Shown here: positions 46,259 through 55,400 of the stretch, in pieces
Layout: each line of letters begins with the position of its first letter
Position numbering within the stretch: the first letter of the stretch is position 1
DNA from: Hungatella hathewayi
GTDB taxonomy: Bacteria; Bacillota; Clostridia; Lachnospirales; Lachnospiraceae
DNA: 64,000 nt
NCBI GenBank assembly: GCA_025149285.1
Contig: CP102274.1
Span: forward strand, 6,614,489 to 6,678,488
Direction of reading: 5' to 3'
Position numbers and translations under genes: made by a program
Notes under the pieces: model-generated
What the model saw: only the letters and a program-made list of their open reading frames with translations
Told to the model about the DNA's origin: nothing
Databases searched by the model: none

Positions 46259-49200
46259 TCAGCGGTTCGCCGCTCCCTCCTTCTCCATCCGCTTATACGG
46301 TGAGATATCGTGGCAGGCCAGAAGGAACGCTTCTCTGTCCCCCCATCGGATCCGCGAAGAATCAGCCAGTGTCCAGACATTCAGCACCGGGTTATAGACT
46401 TCCAGTATGCTGCTTTCCTTTCCGGCGCATTCTCTCACAGGACAGTGCTCACACGGCTCATTCCGTTTAAAGAACGCCTCGTAGCAGCACATGCCCAGCC
46501 TGGTTTCAGGCGCAATCTGGTACGTTTTCTCATTGATATACCTAAGCTGATACGTCTCCCCGTCGATGACATAGATCCAGGAATTCTGATTATTCAATAT
46601 GCCCTCCAGATTCTGCATGGATTCCCGTAACTTGTCCTCGGCCCTCTTTTTCAGCAGAAATGTAGACAGCATTTTAGACAGAAACACGAGACAGTCAATC
46701 TGCTCCTGTGTCCAGATTCTCCCAGCCTCACACTCATCAAAACCCACAAATCCCTTAAAAACGCCTTCCGCTGTAATCGAACACTGAAGCATTGAACTGA
46801 TTCCCTGTTCTGCGAGCATGTACTGCAGTTCCGGTCTCAGCTCTGCAATATCAAGACAGTAGAACACTCCCTCTTCATTAAAATTATCCCGGTAATCTCC
46901 CCCCTGGTCTGTATAGGCAACGTTCCGCAGTTTTGCACGCTGCGGCGTTATCCCCTCCCTGCACCATTCAAACGTATTTGTGCAGAAATCATCGCTGTCG
47001 GTGCAGTTTTCAAATATATAAACACGGCTGACATGAAACATTCTTCCCGTTATCTCGAGAATAGAATTCATCGCCCGGTCGAAATCTGCCGCATCATACA
47101 GTTCCTGAAAGGTCATACTGATTACCCTGGCTACAGTTCCCTGCCCTCTGTGCTCCGTATTCTCCCGCATCTCCTCCGGTCTGTCCGCCTCTTCTTTTAA
47201 TTCCAAGGCAGCATTCACCGCTGGCCTGCGGTACTGCATCCAGCGGTTCTTCCCCTCAAGCTTTGCCTGGTACAGCGCCGCATCACTGTTCTGAAAGAGG
47301 CTCTGGAAATCGCTGCCGTCCTCAGGACTGTACGCGATACCAATACTGCAGGAAAAAGGAACGTCCTTCATATTATTTTTGAACATGGTCTGAAGGGATG
47401 CCATCAGCCGCCCGGCCCGTTCTGTAACCATCTCATGGTTTACTGTTCCGGGCATGAAAACCATAAATTCATCGCCTCCGATCCGCGAGATAATATCACT
47501 GTCACGGAAATGGGAGGTTATTCTGGCGGCCAGTTCCGTCAGCACCGCATCGCCAAACATATGCCCGTACCGGTCGTTTACCATCTTGAAATTATCTACG
47601 TCGATAATGAGCATGGCCGAGCCTTCCCTGCCCTGGCTAAGCTCCAGAAACCGGTTGATCTTATGTCTGGCCGCCCGTTTATTGTACAGCTTTGTCAGTA
47701 CATCCCGTTCCGCCCTGTCGATTAATTTTTCCGTTTCCCGCTTCTCATCATCAATATCCTCGATGATGCCGATGACCTTATCCGTATTTCCCGCCGGATC
47801 AAACTGTGCTGTCGCCCGTACTCTGCACCAGCAGTATCGTCCCTCTGCGTTTGCAAGCCGGAACTCCACCTCACCAAGCTGTCTGCCCGTCATCATATCG
47901 TTTGTAAATTTCATCACATCTGGAATATCGTCCGGATTGATGTGGGAGGCATAGGGCAGCCGGCGCCTGATCCCTTCGATAATCGGCTGATACCCGTATT
48001 TACATTCCCAGTTGCTGGAATACGAGATCTCATCCGTCGTAACATTCCACTCGAAGATCACGTCTTTCGTCTGATTCAGAATAATCTTATGGCGTTCCAC
48101 CGACTCCTGCAGCCCTTCCATGGCTTTCCGGGACTGCGTAATATCCACCAGTAGTGTGTAGATGTACTCCATTCCGTCCTCTTCCGTCACCAGAATACTC
48201 CGGTCCATGACCCAGATCAGCCTTCCATCCTCCGTAACCAGCCGGTATTCCAGCTCTGCAATACGCCCCTCTCCCATCTGTGATACCAGCCCCTGGCTTA
48301 CCAGATCCCGGTCTGCCGGATAAATGACCTCTTTATAGCGGTTATGGTATTTATCGCGGATCACCTGCTCCGTACAGCCGGTTAAGCCGTGCAGCCCTTT
48401 TCCGTTGTCCGCAAACGTGTACCATTTGTCATTTCTGCACTTTATGACTCCGCCGGCCAGCCGGCCGATCACCGTCTCACGAAACAGGTCCTCCTCTGCG
48501 CGCCCCGAATGCGGGACCTCAAGCGGTTCATCCGATGCCCGGTGCCAGATCAGCATCACCTTTTTCTGGTTCGGATTACCGGGGTCCACCCGCAGCAGGG
48601 TGGCATAACACCAGTAATATACGCCTGCCGCCTGGTCCAGCACCCGGTATTTTCTCGTCCTCCTCATCAGGCCATCCGAAAAAAATTCCTCCATATAATC
48701 GCCCAGAAGGCCCAGCACGATATCCCGGTCCTCGGGATAGACAGCGCCCTGAACGAAGGCTTTTACCGAATCTTCAAATCTGCTCCCCGAGCGAAGGAGT
48801 TCAAAATCGCGGTCAGGCATATAAACGACATGGTAGACCCCTGTATTTAAATCCACCTCCATAACTGTGGAATCCACATACCGAAGCAGTGTCAAATACT
48901 TCATCTGTCCCTGTTCCAGCGTACCGGCGGTGTCAATGGTACTGGATGGCCGCACTTCTTTTCTTTCCGGTTTCTTCGTTGGAGCAAGTCCGTCCGCATA
49001 TGCCCTGGACAGCGCTGCAAAATCCTCACGGACATTCTTAAAGCACTCCAGAAGCCGCGGGGAAAACTCGCCGCATTCGCCGTTCAGTATCATGTTAAAC
49101 GCCTGCTCCGGCGGAAGCGCCTTTTTGTAGACACGATCCGTGGTCAATGCGTCGTAACAGTCTGCAATAGCCACGACCTGCGCACAGATCGGTATATTAT

Positions 49201-50044
49201 CACCCTTTAAGCCATCCGGATAACCCTTTCCATTCCACCGCTCGTGATGGTAACGGCAGATATTATAAGCGTAGCCGATATACTCTTTATCGTTCATGCG
49301 TTCCAGACCGGAAAGCATCTCACACCCTTTTGTGGTGTGAGTCTTCATCACCTCAAACTCCTCCCTGGTCAAGGGGCCCGGCTTGTTTAAAATGGAGTCC
49401 GGTATCGCGATCTTGCCTATATCGTGCATGGACGAGGCATCTGCAATGATTTCTATGGTTCTGCCGTCTAAATTATACTCCTGGTAGGTCTTCGCCACAT
49501 CCTCCAGAAGGATCCTGGTAAACATGCGGATCCTGCGTATATGCTGGCCCGACTCCACACTCCGGTATTCAATAATGGAGGAGAGGACATCAATCATGAT
49601 GGCGTTGGACTCTCTCAGGCTGGCCGACTGCTCTTCCACCAGTTCCTCCAGATGAAGTTTGTGGCGGCACAGCTCCACTGCATTCTGTACCCTTCTTTTT
49701 ACCACATGGGGTTCAAATGGCTTCATGATAATATCCGCTGCCCCCAGATCAAAGGCGCGGACTTCGCTTTCCGCCGTATCATCTGAGGTTATAACAATAA
49801 CCGGAATGCGCGACACAAGTCCGCTTTTTCCCATCTCCTCCATGACCTCATAGCCGTCTTTCACCGGCATGACCAGATCCAGCAGCATGGCTGCCACATG
49901 TTCCTCATACTCACGAAGCAGGAGAAGCGCCTGCTCACCGTTTTCTGCTTCCAGAAGATTATACTGATGCTCAAAAAGGCTTCTTAAGATTGCGCGGTTT
50001 ACCTCCATGTCGTCCACAATCAGAAGGGTATCACGCGTTTTCAT
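46259..50044 (-). CDS. giant signalling protein: REC - HD-GYP - PAS - PAS - PAS - GGDEF - GAF - PAS
   Basis: 1261 residues, soluble. Domains in order: receiver (1-125, phospho-acceptor Asp56 in LLDLVMP), HD-GYP phosphodiesterase (about 145-345, HDIGK, then HHERWNGKGYPDGLKG), three PAS-like domains (about 375-520, 530-650 and 655-775), GGDEF diguanylate cyclase (about 785-945, catalytic RIGGDEF, inhibitory-site RDSD five residues before it), a GAF-like domain (about 985-1140) and a PAS-like domain with CCYEAFFKRNEPCEHC. It thus appears able both to make and to break c-di-GMP. It overlaps a stand-alone Hpt gene by four bases, the probable phosphate donor. The kinase is not nearby. Confidence 0.88.
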   Translation of the reverse strand: MKTRDTLLIVDDMEVNRAILRSLFEHQYNLLEAENGEQALLLLREYEEHVAAMLLDLVMPVKDGYEVMEEMGKSGLVSRIPVIVITSDDTAESEVRAFDLGAADIIMKPFEPHVVKRRVQNAVELCRHKLHLEELVEEQSASLRESNAIMIDVLSSIIEYRSVESGQHIRRIRMFTRILLEDVAKTYQEYNLDGRTIEIIADASSMHDIGKIAIPDSILNKPGPLTREEFEVMKTHTTKGCEMLSGLERMNDKEYIGYAYNICRYHHERWNGKGYPDGLKGDNIPICAQVVAIADCYDALTTDRVYKKALPPEQAFNMILNGECGEFSPRLLECFKNVREDFAALSRAYADGLAPTKKPERKEVRPSSTIDTAGTLEQGQMKYLTLLRYVDSTVMEVDLNTGVYHVVYMPDRDFELLRSGSRFEDSVKAFVQGAVYPEDRDIVLGLLGDYMEEFFSDGLMRRTRKYRVLDQAAGVYYWCYATLLRVDPGNPNQKKVMLIWHRASDEPLEVPHSGRAEEDLFRETVIGRLAGGVIKCRNDKWYTFADNGKGLHGLTGCTEQVIRDKYHNRYKEVIYPADRDLVSQGLVSQMGEGRIAELEYRLVTEDGRLIWVMDRSILVTEEDGMEYIYTLLVDITQSRKAMEGLQESVERHKIILNQTKDVIFEWNVTTDEISYSSNWECKYGYQPIIEGIRRRLPYASHINPDDIPDVMKFTNDMMTGRQLGEVEFRLANAEGRYCWCRVRATAQFDPAGNTDKVIGIIEDIDDEKRETEKLIDRAERDVLTKLYNKRAARHKINRFLELSQGREGSAMLIIDVDNFKMVNDRYGHMFGDAVLTELAARITSHFRDSDIISRIGGDEFMVFMPGTVNHEMVTERAGRLMASLQTMFKNNMKDVPFSCSIGIAYSPEDGSDFQSLFQNSDAALYQAKLEGKNRWMQYRRPAVNAALELKEEADRPEEMRENTEHRGQGTVARVISMTFQELYDAADFDRAMNSILEITGRMFHVSRVYIFENCTDSDDFCTNTFEWCREGITPQRAKLRNVAYTDQGGDYRDNFNEEGVFYCLDIAELRPELQYMLAEQGISSMLQCSITAEGVFKGFVGFDECEAGRIWTQEQIDCLVFLSKMLSTFLLKKRAEDKLRESMQNLEGILNNQNSWIYVIDGETYQLRYINEKTYQIAPETRLGMCCYEAFFKRNEPCEHCPVRECAGKESSILEVYNPVLNVWTLADSSRIRWGDREAFLLACHDISPYKRMEKEGAANR

Positions 50045-50409
50045 CCACCCATATCCTCCATGCTGTTAATTGCGGCGCACACTGTTTCGTAGGTCTCCTT
50101 CACACCCGGATAGGCCTCCAGCGCCCCCTCCATATTATTGCTTCTCAGCTGCCTCACCATCTCTGCACAGGCATCCATCAAAGCGACAAATCCCAGATTC
50201 CCGGCTACTCCCTTTAATGTGTGGGAAGCAGTCAGCATCTCCTGACTGTCCCTCGCTTTCACTGCGCCCTCAATCCTTTTAAAGCAGTCATCCTGAAGGA
50301 ATTTTATAAGAAATTTTTCATACAGCCTGCTGTTTCCGCTGAAATGGGCCAGTGCCTCCTCCACATCCACCGATGCCTGCTTTAAGATATCCAATGTACG
50401 ATCCGTCAT
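50041..50409 (-). CDS. Hpt-domain phosphotransfer protein
   Basis: 122 residues from ATG 50409 (AGAGAGG upstream; the frame extends back without a start signal). A four-helix Hpt bundle with the phosphorylated His63 in SHTLKGVAGNLG. It is translated directly before the REC-HD-GYP protein with a four-base overlap, so it probably carries phosphate between that receiver and an unlinked hybrid kinase. Confidence 0.9.
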   Translation of the reverse strand: MTDRTLDILKQASVDVEEALAHFSGNSRLYEKFLIKFLQDDCFKRIEGAVKARDSQEMLTASHTLKGVAGNLGFVALMDACAEMVRQLRSNNMEGALEAYPGVKETYETVCAAINSMEDMGG

Positions 50410-50531
50410 CTTATGTACCTCTCTTTCCCTGTGCGGTCCGCCGCCTGGAACCTGGTTCCTCGGGGCAATATTAGTTTTATTATAGCGCTTCCAGGTACAA
50501 AACTCAATGGAATCCTGTCGGACAGGGATAT

Positions 50532-50577
50532 AAAAACGGCTGTAAACCAGCCGGATTTCATCCACTGTTTACAACCG
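50532..50577 (-). terminator. intrinsic terminator of the citrate synthase gene
   Basis: On the minus strand, CGGTTGTAAAC pairs with GTTTACAGCCG (one G-U pair), followed by TTTTTATA. It lies 27 bases after the gltA stop. Confidence 0.82.
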
Positions 50578-50603
50578 CTTTCTCCCGCATCTTTATTCAG
50601 TTC

Positions 50604-51962
50604 CTATCTGTCATCCAGACGTGTATACTCTTCTTCCATCATAACGCTCGTATAGGCCGGACGGATGATCTTATCCATGTTGATCAGCTCCTCAATCCGG
50701 TGAGCGCTCCATCCGACGATTCTGGCAATCGCAAAAATCGGAGTGAACAGTTCCTTCGGAATATCCAGCATGCTGTATACAAAACCGCTGTAGAAGTCCA
50801 CATTGGCGCTGACGCCCTTGTAAATCTTTCTCTCATCCGCAATCACCTGCGGTGCCAGACGCTCGATCATGGAATATAAGTTAAAGTCATCCATACGCCC
50901 CTTTTCTTCGGACAGCTGGTGAACAAACCCTTTGAAGATCTCCGCACGCGGATCGGACTTGGAGTAAACGGCGTGACCCATGCCGTAGATTAAGCCCTTC
51001 TTATCAAATGCCTCTTTATGTAACAGTCTTCTTAAATAGAATTCTACTTCTTCCTCGTCCTTTAAGTCGTGGACTTCCTTCCGTAAGTCTTCCATCATCT
51101 CGACGACCTTGATGTTGGCGCCGCCGTGTTTTGGTCCCTTTAGGGAAGCGAGTGCCGCCGCTACCACCGAATACGTGTCCGTGCCGGAGGAGGTGACGAC
51201 GTGCGTCGTGAATGTGGAGTTGTTGCCGCCGCCGTGCTCCATATGAAGAATCAGAGCCAGATCCAGCACGTGTGCCTCCACCTTGGAGTAATTCTTATCC
51301 GGCCGGAGCAGACGCAGCAGATTCTCAGCCGTGGACAGATTCTCGTCCGGACGATGGATATACATACTCTCGTCACGCTCATAATGGTTGAAAGCGTGGT
51401 AACTGTATACGGCTAACATCGGCATGACGCTGATTAACATCAGGCTCTGACGCAGCACGTTTGGAACGAAAATATCGCTGGCCATATCATCGTAGGAGGA
51501 AAGCGTTAAGATGCTTCTCGCCAGGCAGGACATCATATCCTTGCTGGGAGCCTTCATGACCACGTCCCTGACAAAGTTTGTAGGCAGGGTGCGGCTATAG
51601 GCGAGTGTCTGGGAGAAGCGCTCCAGCTGTTCCGTATTCGGCAGTTCGCCAAACAGAAGCAGATAGGCGATCTCTTCATAACCAAAACGGCTGTCCTTCA
51701 CTACACCGCCCACCAGGTCATAAATATTATAACCACGGTAGAATAACTGGCCCTCACACGGCATCTTCACTCCATCCACCGTCTTGCTGGACAAAATCTT
51801 CGACACCTTTGTAAGACCTGCCACAACACCATTGCCGTTCTTATCTCTGAGCCCTCGTTTTACGTCATATTTTTCATATAACCCCAAGTCGATCCTCTCA
51901 TCGTTTAAACAGATACTGGACCACTCATCAACATTTTTTACAAACTCTTTCTGATCAATCAT
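50604..51962 (-). CDS. gltA: citrate synthase
   Basis: 452 residues. Landmarks: LFYRGYNIYDLV, the active-site His in EHGGGNNSTFTTHV, the second His in LKGPKHGGANIKVVEM, and the C-terminal RIVGWSAHRIEEL. It condenses acetyl-CoA and oxaloacetate; a 2-methylcitrate synthase role cannot be excluded. The ribosome site is AGAGGTG. No other TCA gene is adjacent. The mRNA has a leader of about 140 bases with three hairpins. Confidence 0.94.
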   Translation of the reverse strand: MIDQKEFVKNVDEWSSICLNDERIDLGLYEKYDVKRGLRDKNGNGVVAGLTKVSKILSSKTVDGVKMPCEGQLFYRGYNIYDLVGGVVKDSRFGYEEIAYLLLFGELPNTEQLERFSQTLAYSRTLPTNFVRDVVMKAPSKDMMSCLARSILTLSSYDDMASDIFVPNVLRQSLMLISVMPMLAVYSYHAFNHYERDESMYIHRPDENLSTAENLLRLLRPDKNYSKVEAHVLDLALILHMEHGGGNNSTFTTHVVTSSGTDTYSVVAAALASLKGPKHGGANIKVVEMMEDLRKEVHDLKDEEEVEFYLRRLLHKEAFDKKGLIYGMGHAVYSKSDPRAEIFKGFVHQLSEEKGRMDDFNLYSMIERLAPQVIADERKIYKGVSANVDFYSGFVYSMLDIPKELFTPIFAIARIVGWSAHRIEELINMDKIIRPAYTSVMMEEEYTRLDDR

Positions 51963-52008
51963 GCAAACACCTCTTTCTTAAAATTAATGATTAAGTTCCG
52001 CTGCTTTC

Positions 52009-52054
52009 CCGGAAGTCCTCCGGCATGGTCACATGCCTTCGGCCCCCTTGGGCC
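52009..52054 (-). promoter_or_regulatory. three tandem stem-loops in the gltA leader
   Basis: Forward-strand coordinates: CCGGA-AGTCC-TCCGG (52009-52023), GGCATG-GTCA-CATGCC (52022-52037) and GGCCC-CCTT-GGGCC (52041-52054). All have short loops, and the first two overlap by two bases. The GC-rich block stands out in an AT-rich gap. They may stabilise or regulate gltA mRNA. No known riboswitch class was recognised. Confidence 0.55.
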
Positions 52055-52081
52055 TTCGATAGATATGGTCACCTCCCGATT

Positions 52082-52095
52082 GTTCACTTTTGAAC
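52082..52095. promoter_or_regulatory. palindrome near the gltA transcription start
   Basis: GTTCA-CTTT-TGAAC, a perfect 5-bp inverted repeat just downstream of the -10 element, where a repressor could act. Confidence 0.35.
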
Positions 52096-52108
52096 TGTTT
52101 CACTTTCA

Positions 52109-52137
52109 ATAATAAATAATTTTCCGAAAAATTGCAA
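52109..52137 (-). promoter_or_regulatory. sigma-70 promoter of gltA
   Basis: On the minus strand, TTGCAA and TATTAT have a 17-base spacer, giving a leader of roughly 140 bases. Confidence 0.72.
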
Positions 52138-52243
52138 GTAAAATATTTTAAATTTATCAATTTTTTACATTCAGTCCAATAGTACTATACCACTTCAGCG
52201 TGTTAAAAACAAGAAAATACTTCTTTCTGTTTCTGCATATTTA

Positions 52244-52272
52244 TTGACAAACTTCGCACAGAAACGTATACT
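52244..52272 (+). promoter_or_regulatory. sigma-70 promoter of the TRIC-like channel gene
   Basis: A consensus TTGACA and TATACT with a 17-base spacer, 54 bases before the start codon. Confidence 0.85.
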
Positions 52273-52326
52273 TTTGTTGATTCAACGTGAAAATGCTTAA
52301 TATGGAACATTCGGGGGTTTTTGAAT

Positions 52327-52977
52327 ATGGAACTGCAGTTGTCATTACTATTTTTCGTGGAAGCGGTTGGGACGATCGCCTTTGCCTCATCCGGGGCCAT
52401 GGTGGCCATCAAAAAGCAGCTGGATCTTCTGGGAGTCATCGTCCTTGGCGTCACCACAGCCGTAGGCGGCGGTATGCTGCGGGACATCATCATCGGAAAT
52501 GTGCCGCCAAATCTCTTTAAGGATCCGGTCTATGTATTACTTGCCTTCATAACGGTTATGATCCTGTTTGTAATCGTACGGTGCAACCAGAAGATACTTG
52601 CCAGCCGGTCCATCGAAATGTATGAGAAAGTCATGAATATCTTCGATGCGGTAGGACTTGGCGCCTTTACCGTGGTAGGCATCGACACCGCAGTGCTGGC
52701 CGGCTACGGGCGCTACCATTTTCTGATTATCTTTCTCGGTGTGATCACCGGAGTGGGCGGCGGTCTCTTAAGAGACATTATGGCCGGAGAAACGCCTTAT
52801 ATACTGAAGAAACACGTCTACGCCTGCGCCTCCATCACGGGTGCAGTCCTTTACGCCTATCTTCAGGACTATATGAACAACGATGCCGCCATGCTGATCG
52901 GAGCCGGTTCCGTCATCCTGATCCGGATTCTGGCGACCCGCTACTGCTGGGATCTGCCGACGGCCACGAAAAAATAA
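52327..52977 (+). CDS. TRIC-family cation channel protein (UPF0126/YadS)
   Basis: 216 residues from ATG 52327 with GGGGG upstream. Seven membrane helices in two similar halves, each with the TRIC motif: FASSGAMVAIKKQLDLLGV / TAVGGGMLRDIIIG and, in the second half, GVITGVGGGLLRDIMAGETP. Bacterial TRIC trimers conduct potassium or sodium ions. The DUF1461 gene follows after 28 bases. Confidence 0.92.
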   Translation: MELQLSLLFFVEAVGTIAFASSGAMVAIKKQLDLLGVIVLGVTTAVGGGMLRDIIIGNVPPNLFKDPVYVLLAFITVMILFVIVRCNQKILASRSIEMYEKVMNIFDAVGLGAFTVVGIDTAVLAGYGRYHFLIIFLGVITGVGGGLLRDIMAGETPYILKKHVYACASITGAVLYAYLQDYMNNDAAMLIGAGSVILIRILATRYCWDLPTATKK

Positions 52978-53005
52978 CCGTTACACCATTACAGGAGGAC
53001 TTACT

Positions 53006-53701
53006 ATGAAAACACTGATTCATTACACCGCAGGCATCGTCTTTTCCCTCTGCATGATGGCTGCGCTCTTAATCACCTCAGTGGAGGCCGTTGTCTACTG
53101 GACCCCAGGCTATTTTGAAAAGGAATATGCAAAATACAACGTCACCGAAGCAGTGGACATGACAATGGAAGATTTACTCGATGTGACGGACCAGATGATG
53201 GCCTATCTGCGGGGAAAACGGGCCGATCTTCATGTCGCCACCACCATGGGAGGCGTATCCCGGGAGTTTTTCAATGAGCGTGAAATTGCCCACATGGAGG
53301 ATGTCCGCGGACTCTTCCTGGACGCACTCTCCATCCGCCGGGGCTGTCTGCTTGTCATGGCTCTCTGCGTAATAATTCTGTTCCTGTTAAAAGCCGACTT
53401 CAAACGGGTATTCCCGAAATCGGTCTGCCTGGGAACCGGCCTGTTTTTCGGAATCACCGCGGTACTCGCTGCCATCATATCCACGGATTTCACGAAATAC
53501 TTCATCATGTTCCATCATATTTTCTTTCACAACGACTTATGGATTCTGGATCCTGCCACAGACATGCTGATCAATATCGTCCCGGAAGGATTTTTCAGTG
53601 ATACGGTGCTTCATATAGGAATCACCTTCTTTCTCTGTGTCGCTGTTGTCTTCGGTCTGGCCCTCTTTTTCCTTAGAAAATCAAAGAAAAATAGCGTTTG
53701 A
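53006..53701 (+). CDS. DUF1461/TIGR01906-family membrane protein
   Basis: 231 residues with a membrane helix near the N-terminus (about 8-30) and three more in the C-terminal half (about 110-132, 143-165 and 203-225). The segments VDMTMEDLLDVTDQMMAYLRG and FFNEREIAHMEDVRGLF match the family pattern, and FHHIFFHNDLWILDPATDML is the most conserved part. The function of the family is not known. ACAGGAGG ribosome site; it probably shares a transcript with the TRIC gene. Confidence 0.85.
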   Translation: MKTLIHYTAGIVFSLCMMAALLITSVEAVVYWTPGYFEKEYAKYNVTEAVDMTMEDLLDVTDQMMAYLRGKRADLHVATTMGGVSREFFNEREIAHMEDVRGLFLDALSIRRGCLLVMALCVIILFLLKADFKRVFPKSVCLGTGLFFGITAVLAAIISTDFTKYFIMFHHIFFHNDLWILDPATDMLINIVPEGFFSDTVLHIGITFFLCVAVVFGLALFFLRKSKKNSV

Positions 53702-53704
53702 ACC

Positions 53705-53733
53705 TTTACTTGTTACAGGAAATAACCTATACT
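53705..53733 (+). promoter_or_regulatory. candidate promoter of the D-Ala-D-Ala carboxypeptidase gene
   Basis: TTTACT and TATACT with a 17-base spacer directly after the DUF1461 stop codon; the -35 element is weak. Confidence 0.45.
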
Positions 53734-53786
53734 GTAAAGTGGACCTTTTTATGAAACCGAATGAAAATACGGAGAGATTACACGAT

Positions 53787-55376
53787 ATGACGCAATTGAT
53801 AAAACGAATGTCGGCGTTCCTCTTATGCCTGATGCTCCTTATGGGGGCATTTCCAGCAACAGCACTGGCGGCCCCTGACTGGCCCTCCGGTGTTTCTGTT
53901 CAGGCGGAAAGCGGTATCGTCATAGACGCGGACACCGGAACCGTACTTTGGGGACAGAATATTCACAATCAGTATTTTCCGGCCAGTATTACGAAGATTA
54001 TGACGGCACTGATCGTCATTGAAACATGCAGCCTCGATGAAACCGTCACCTTTTCCCACAACGCGGTCTTTAACGTGGAGGCGGGAAGCAGCAACGCGGG
54101 TATTAATGAAGGCGACAAACTGTCCGTGAAGGACTGCCTCTATGCCCTGCTTTTAAAATCGGCCAACGAAGCGGCCAACGCCCTCGCAGAACATGTGGCC
54201 GGAAGTACGGAAGCGTTTGCTGATATGATGAATGCAAAGGCAAAGGAACTGGGCTGCACCGACACCCATTTCGCCAACCCCAGCGGTTTAAACGACCCGG
54301 AACACTATACTTCCACTTACGACATGGCCTTAATCGCCAGAGCTGCCTTTTTAAATCCCACCTTCGAGGAAATCGATTCCACCGCCTATTACAAGCTTCC
54401 GCCGAATTCCATTAACCCGGAAGGTCTGACCATCTACCCGGGCCATAAGATGCTTAAAAAGAGTACGCCGTACTATTATCCCGGCATCGTGGGCGGTAAA
54501 ACCGGCTATACCACACTGGCCGGCAACACGCTGGTCACCTGCGCCAGAAAGAACGGCTTAAAGCTTATTGCCGTCATCCTGAAAGGCTCGACGCCCCAGT
54601 ACTGGACGGACACAAAAAATCTGCTGGACTTTGGATTCGAGAATTTTGTATCCGTCCGGGCTGCGGATCACGAGACGAAATTCAGCCCTGTCAGCAGTGA
54701 TCTAACCTTTGGAGGCCTTGCTCTTGACAAACCGGCCGCGCTGATTTTAGATCCCGACGGACGGATTATTCTTCCGAAGACGGCAGAATTTTCAGATGCC
54801 GAGGCAGCGCTCAGTTACGATATATCAGACAGCGATCCCGATCATGCAGTTGCAAAAATCTGTTACCGTTACAATGAACGCCAGATCGGCTGTACGTATT
54901 TAGAGACGAATCCGGCGCTGTTTGAAAGCGCAGCCTCCTCCCAGCCTCTGGCGGCAGACGCAGGCACGGAAGAATCCGCAGCAGAGACCGATCCGGCCGG
55001 CAGCGATGCGGAAACCGCCGGCACGGAGACCAGCGCCGCAGAAACGGCGGGCAGCCAGGACGAAACAGAACTTCCAAAAGAGACGGAGGATTACAGAGAA
55101 AAGGCATTAAGACCCTTCGAGATCCCTTCCATTGCCTGGATTATTCTCGGAAGTGTCGCCGGTATCATTCTCCTCGGCGCGCTGATCACATTTCTGGTCC
55201 TTAGAAAAAACAGAGAAGAACAGGAATACCATTTCCGCCATGAACAGAGGTTAAAACGTCTGCAGGATTCCGGCGTATCCGCCGATGAGTTCAACAGCCT
55301 GATGGAACAGCGCCGAAGCGCCTACACCTCCAAGCGAAAGAAAGGCCGCGGAAACCGGCATTTAAAATTTAAATAA
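53787..55376 (+). CDS. D-alanyl-D-alanine carboxypeptidase (class-C low-molecular-weight PBP)
   Basis: 529 residues from ATG 53787 (GGAGAG upstream; ATG 53751 is an alternative). Signal peptide to about residue 29 (...ATALAAP). The penicillin-binding domain has all three motifs: SITK at 67-70, SAN in LLKSANEAAN, and KTG in VGGKTGYT. A beta-rich C-terminal domain is followed by an acidic Ala/Thr/Glu linker, a membrane helix (WIILGSVAGIILLGALITFLV) and a basic cytoplasmic tail. It trims the terminal D-Ala of peptidoglycan stems. The C-terminal anchor being a true membrane helix, with a long basic tail, is a little unusual. Confidence 0.92.
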   Translation: MTQLIKRMSAFLLCLMLLMGAFPATALAAPDWPSGVSVQAESGIVIDADTGTVLWGQNIHNQYFPASITKIMTALIVIETCSLDETVTFSHNAVFNVEAGSSNAGINEGDKLSVKDCLYALLLKSANEAANALAEHVAGSTEAFADMMNAKAKELGCTDTHFANPSGLNDPEHYTSTYDMALIARAAFLNPTFEEIDSTAYYKLPPNSINPEGLTIYPGHKMLKKSTPYYYPGIVGGKTGYTTLAGNTLVTCARKNGLKLIAVILKGSTPQYWTDTKNLLDFGFENFVSVRAADHETKFSPVSSDLTFGGLALDKPAALILDPDGRIILPKTAEFSDAEAALSYDISDSDPDHAVAKICYRYNERQIGCTYLETNPALFESAASSQPLAADAGTEESAAETDPAGSDAETAGTETSAAETAGSQDETELPKETEDYREKALRPFEIPSIAWIILGSVAGIILLGALITFLVLRKNREEQEYHFRHEQRLKRLQDSGVSADEFNSLMEQRRSAYTSKRKKGRGNRHLKFK

Positions 55377-55400
55377 TTCGCGGAAAGGCATGGAAGGACA

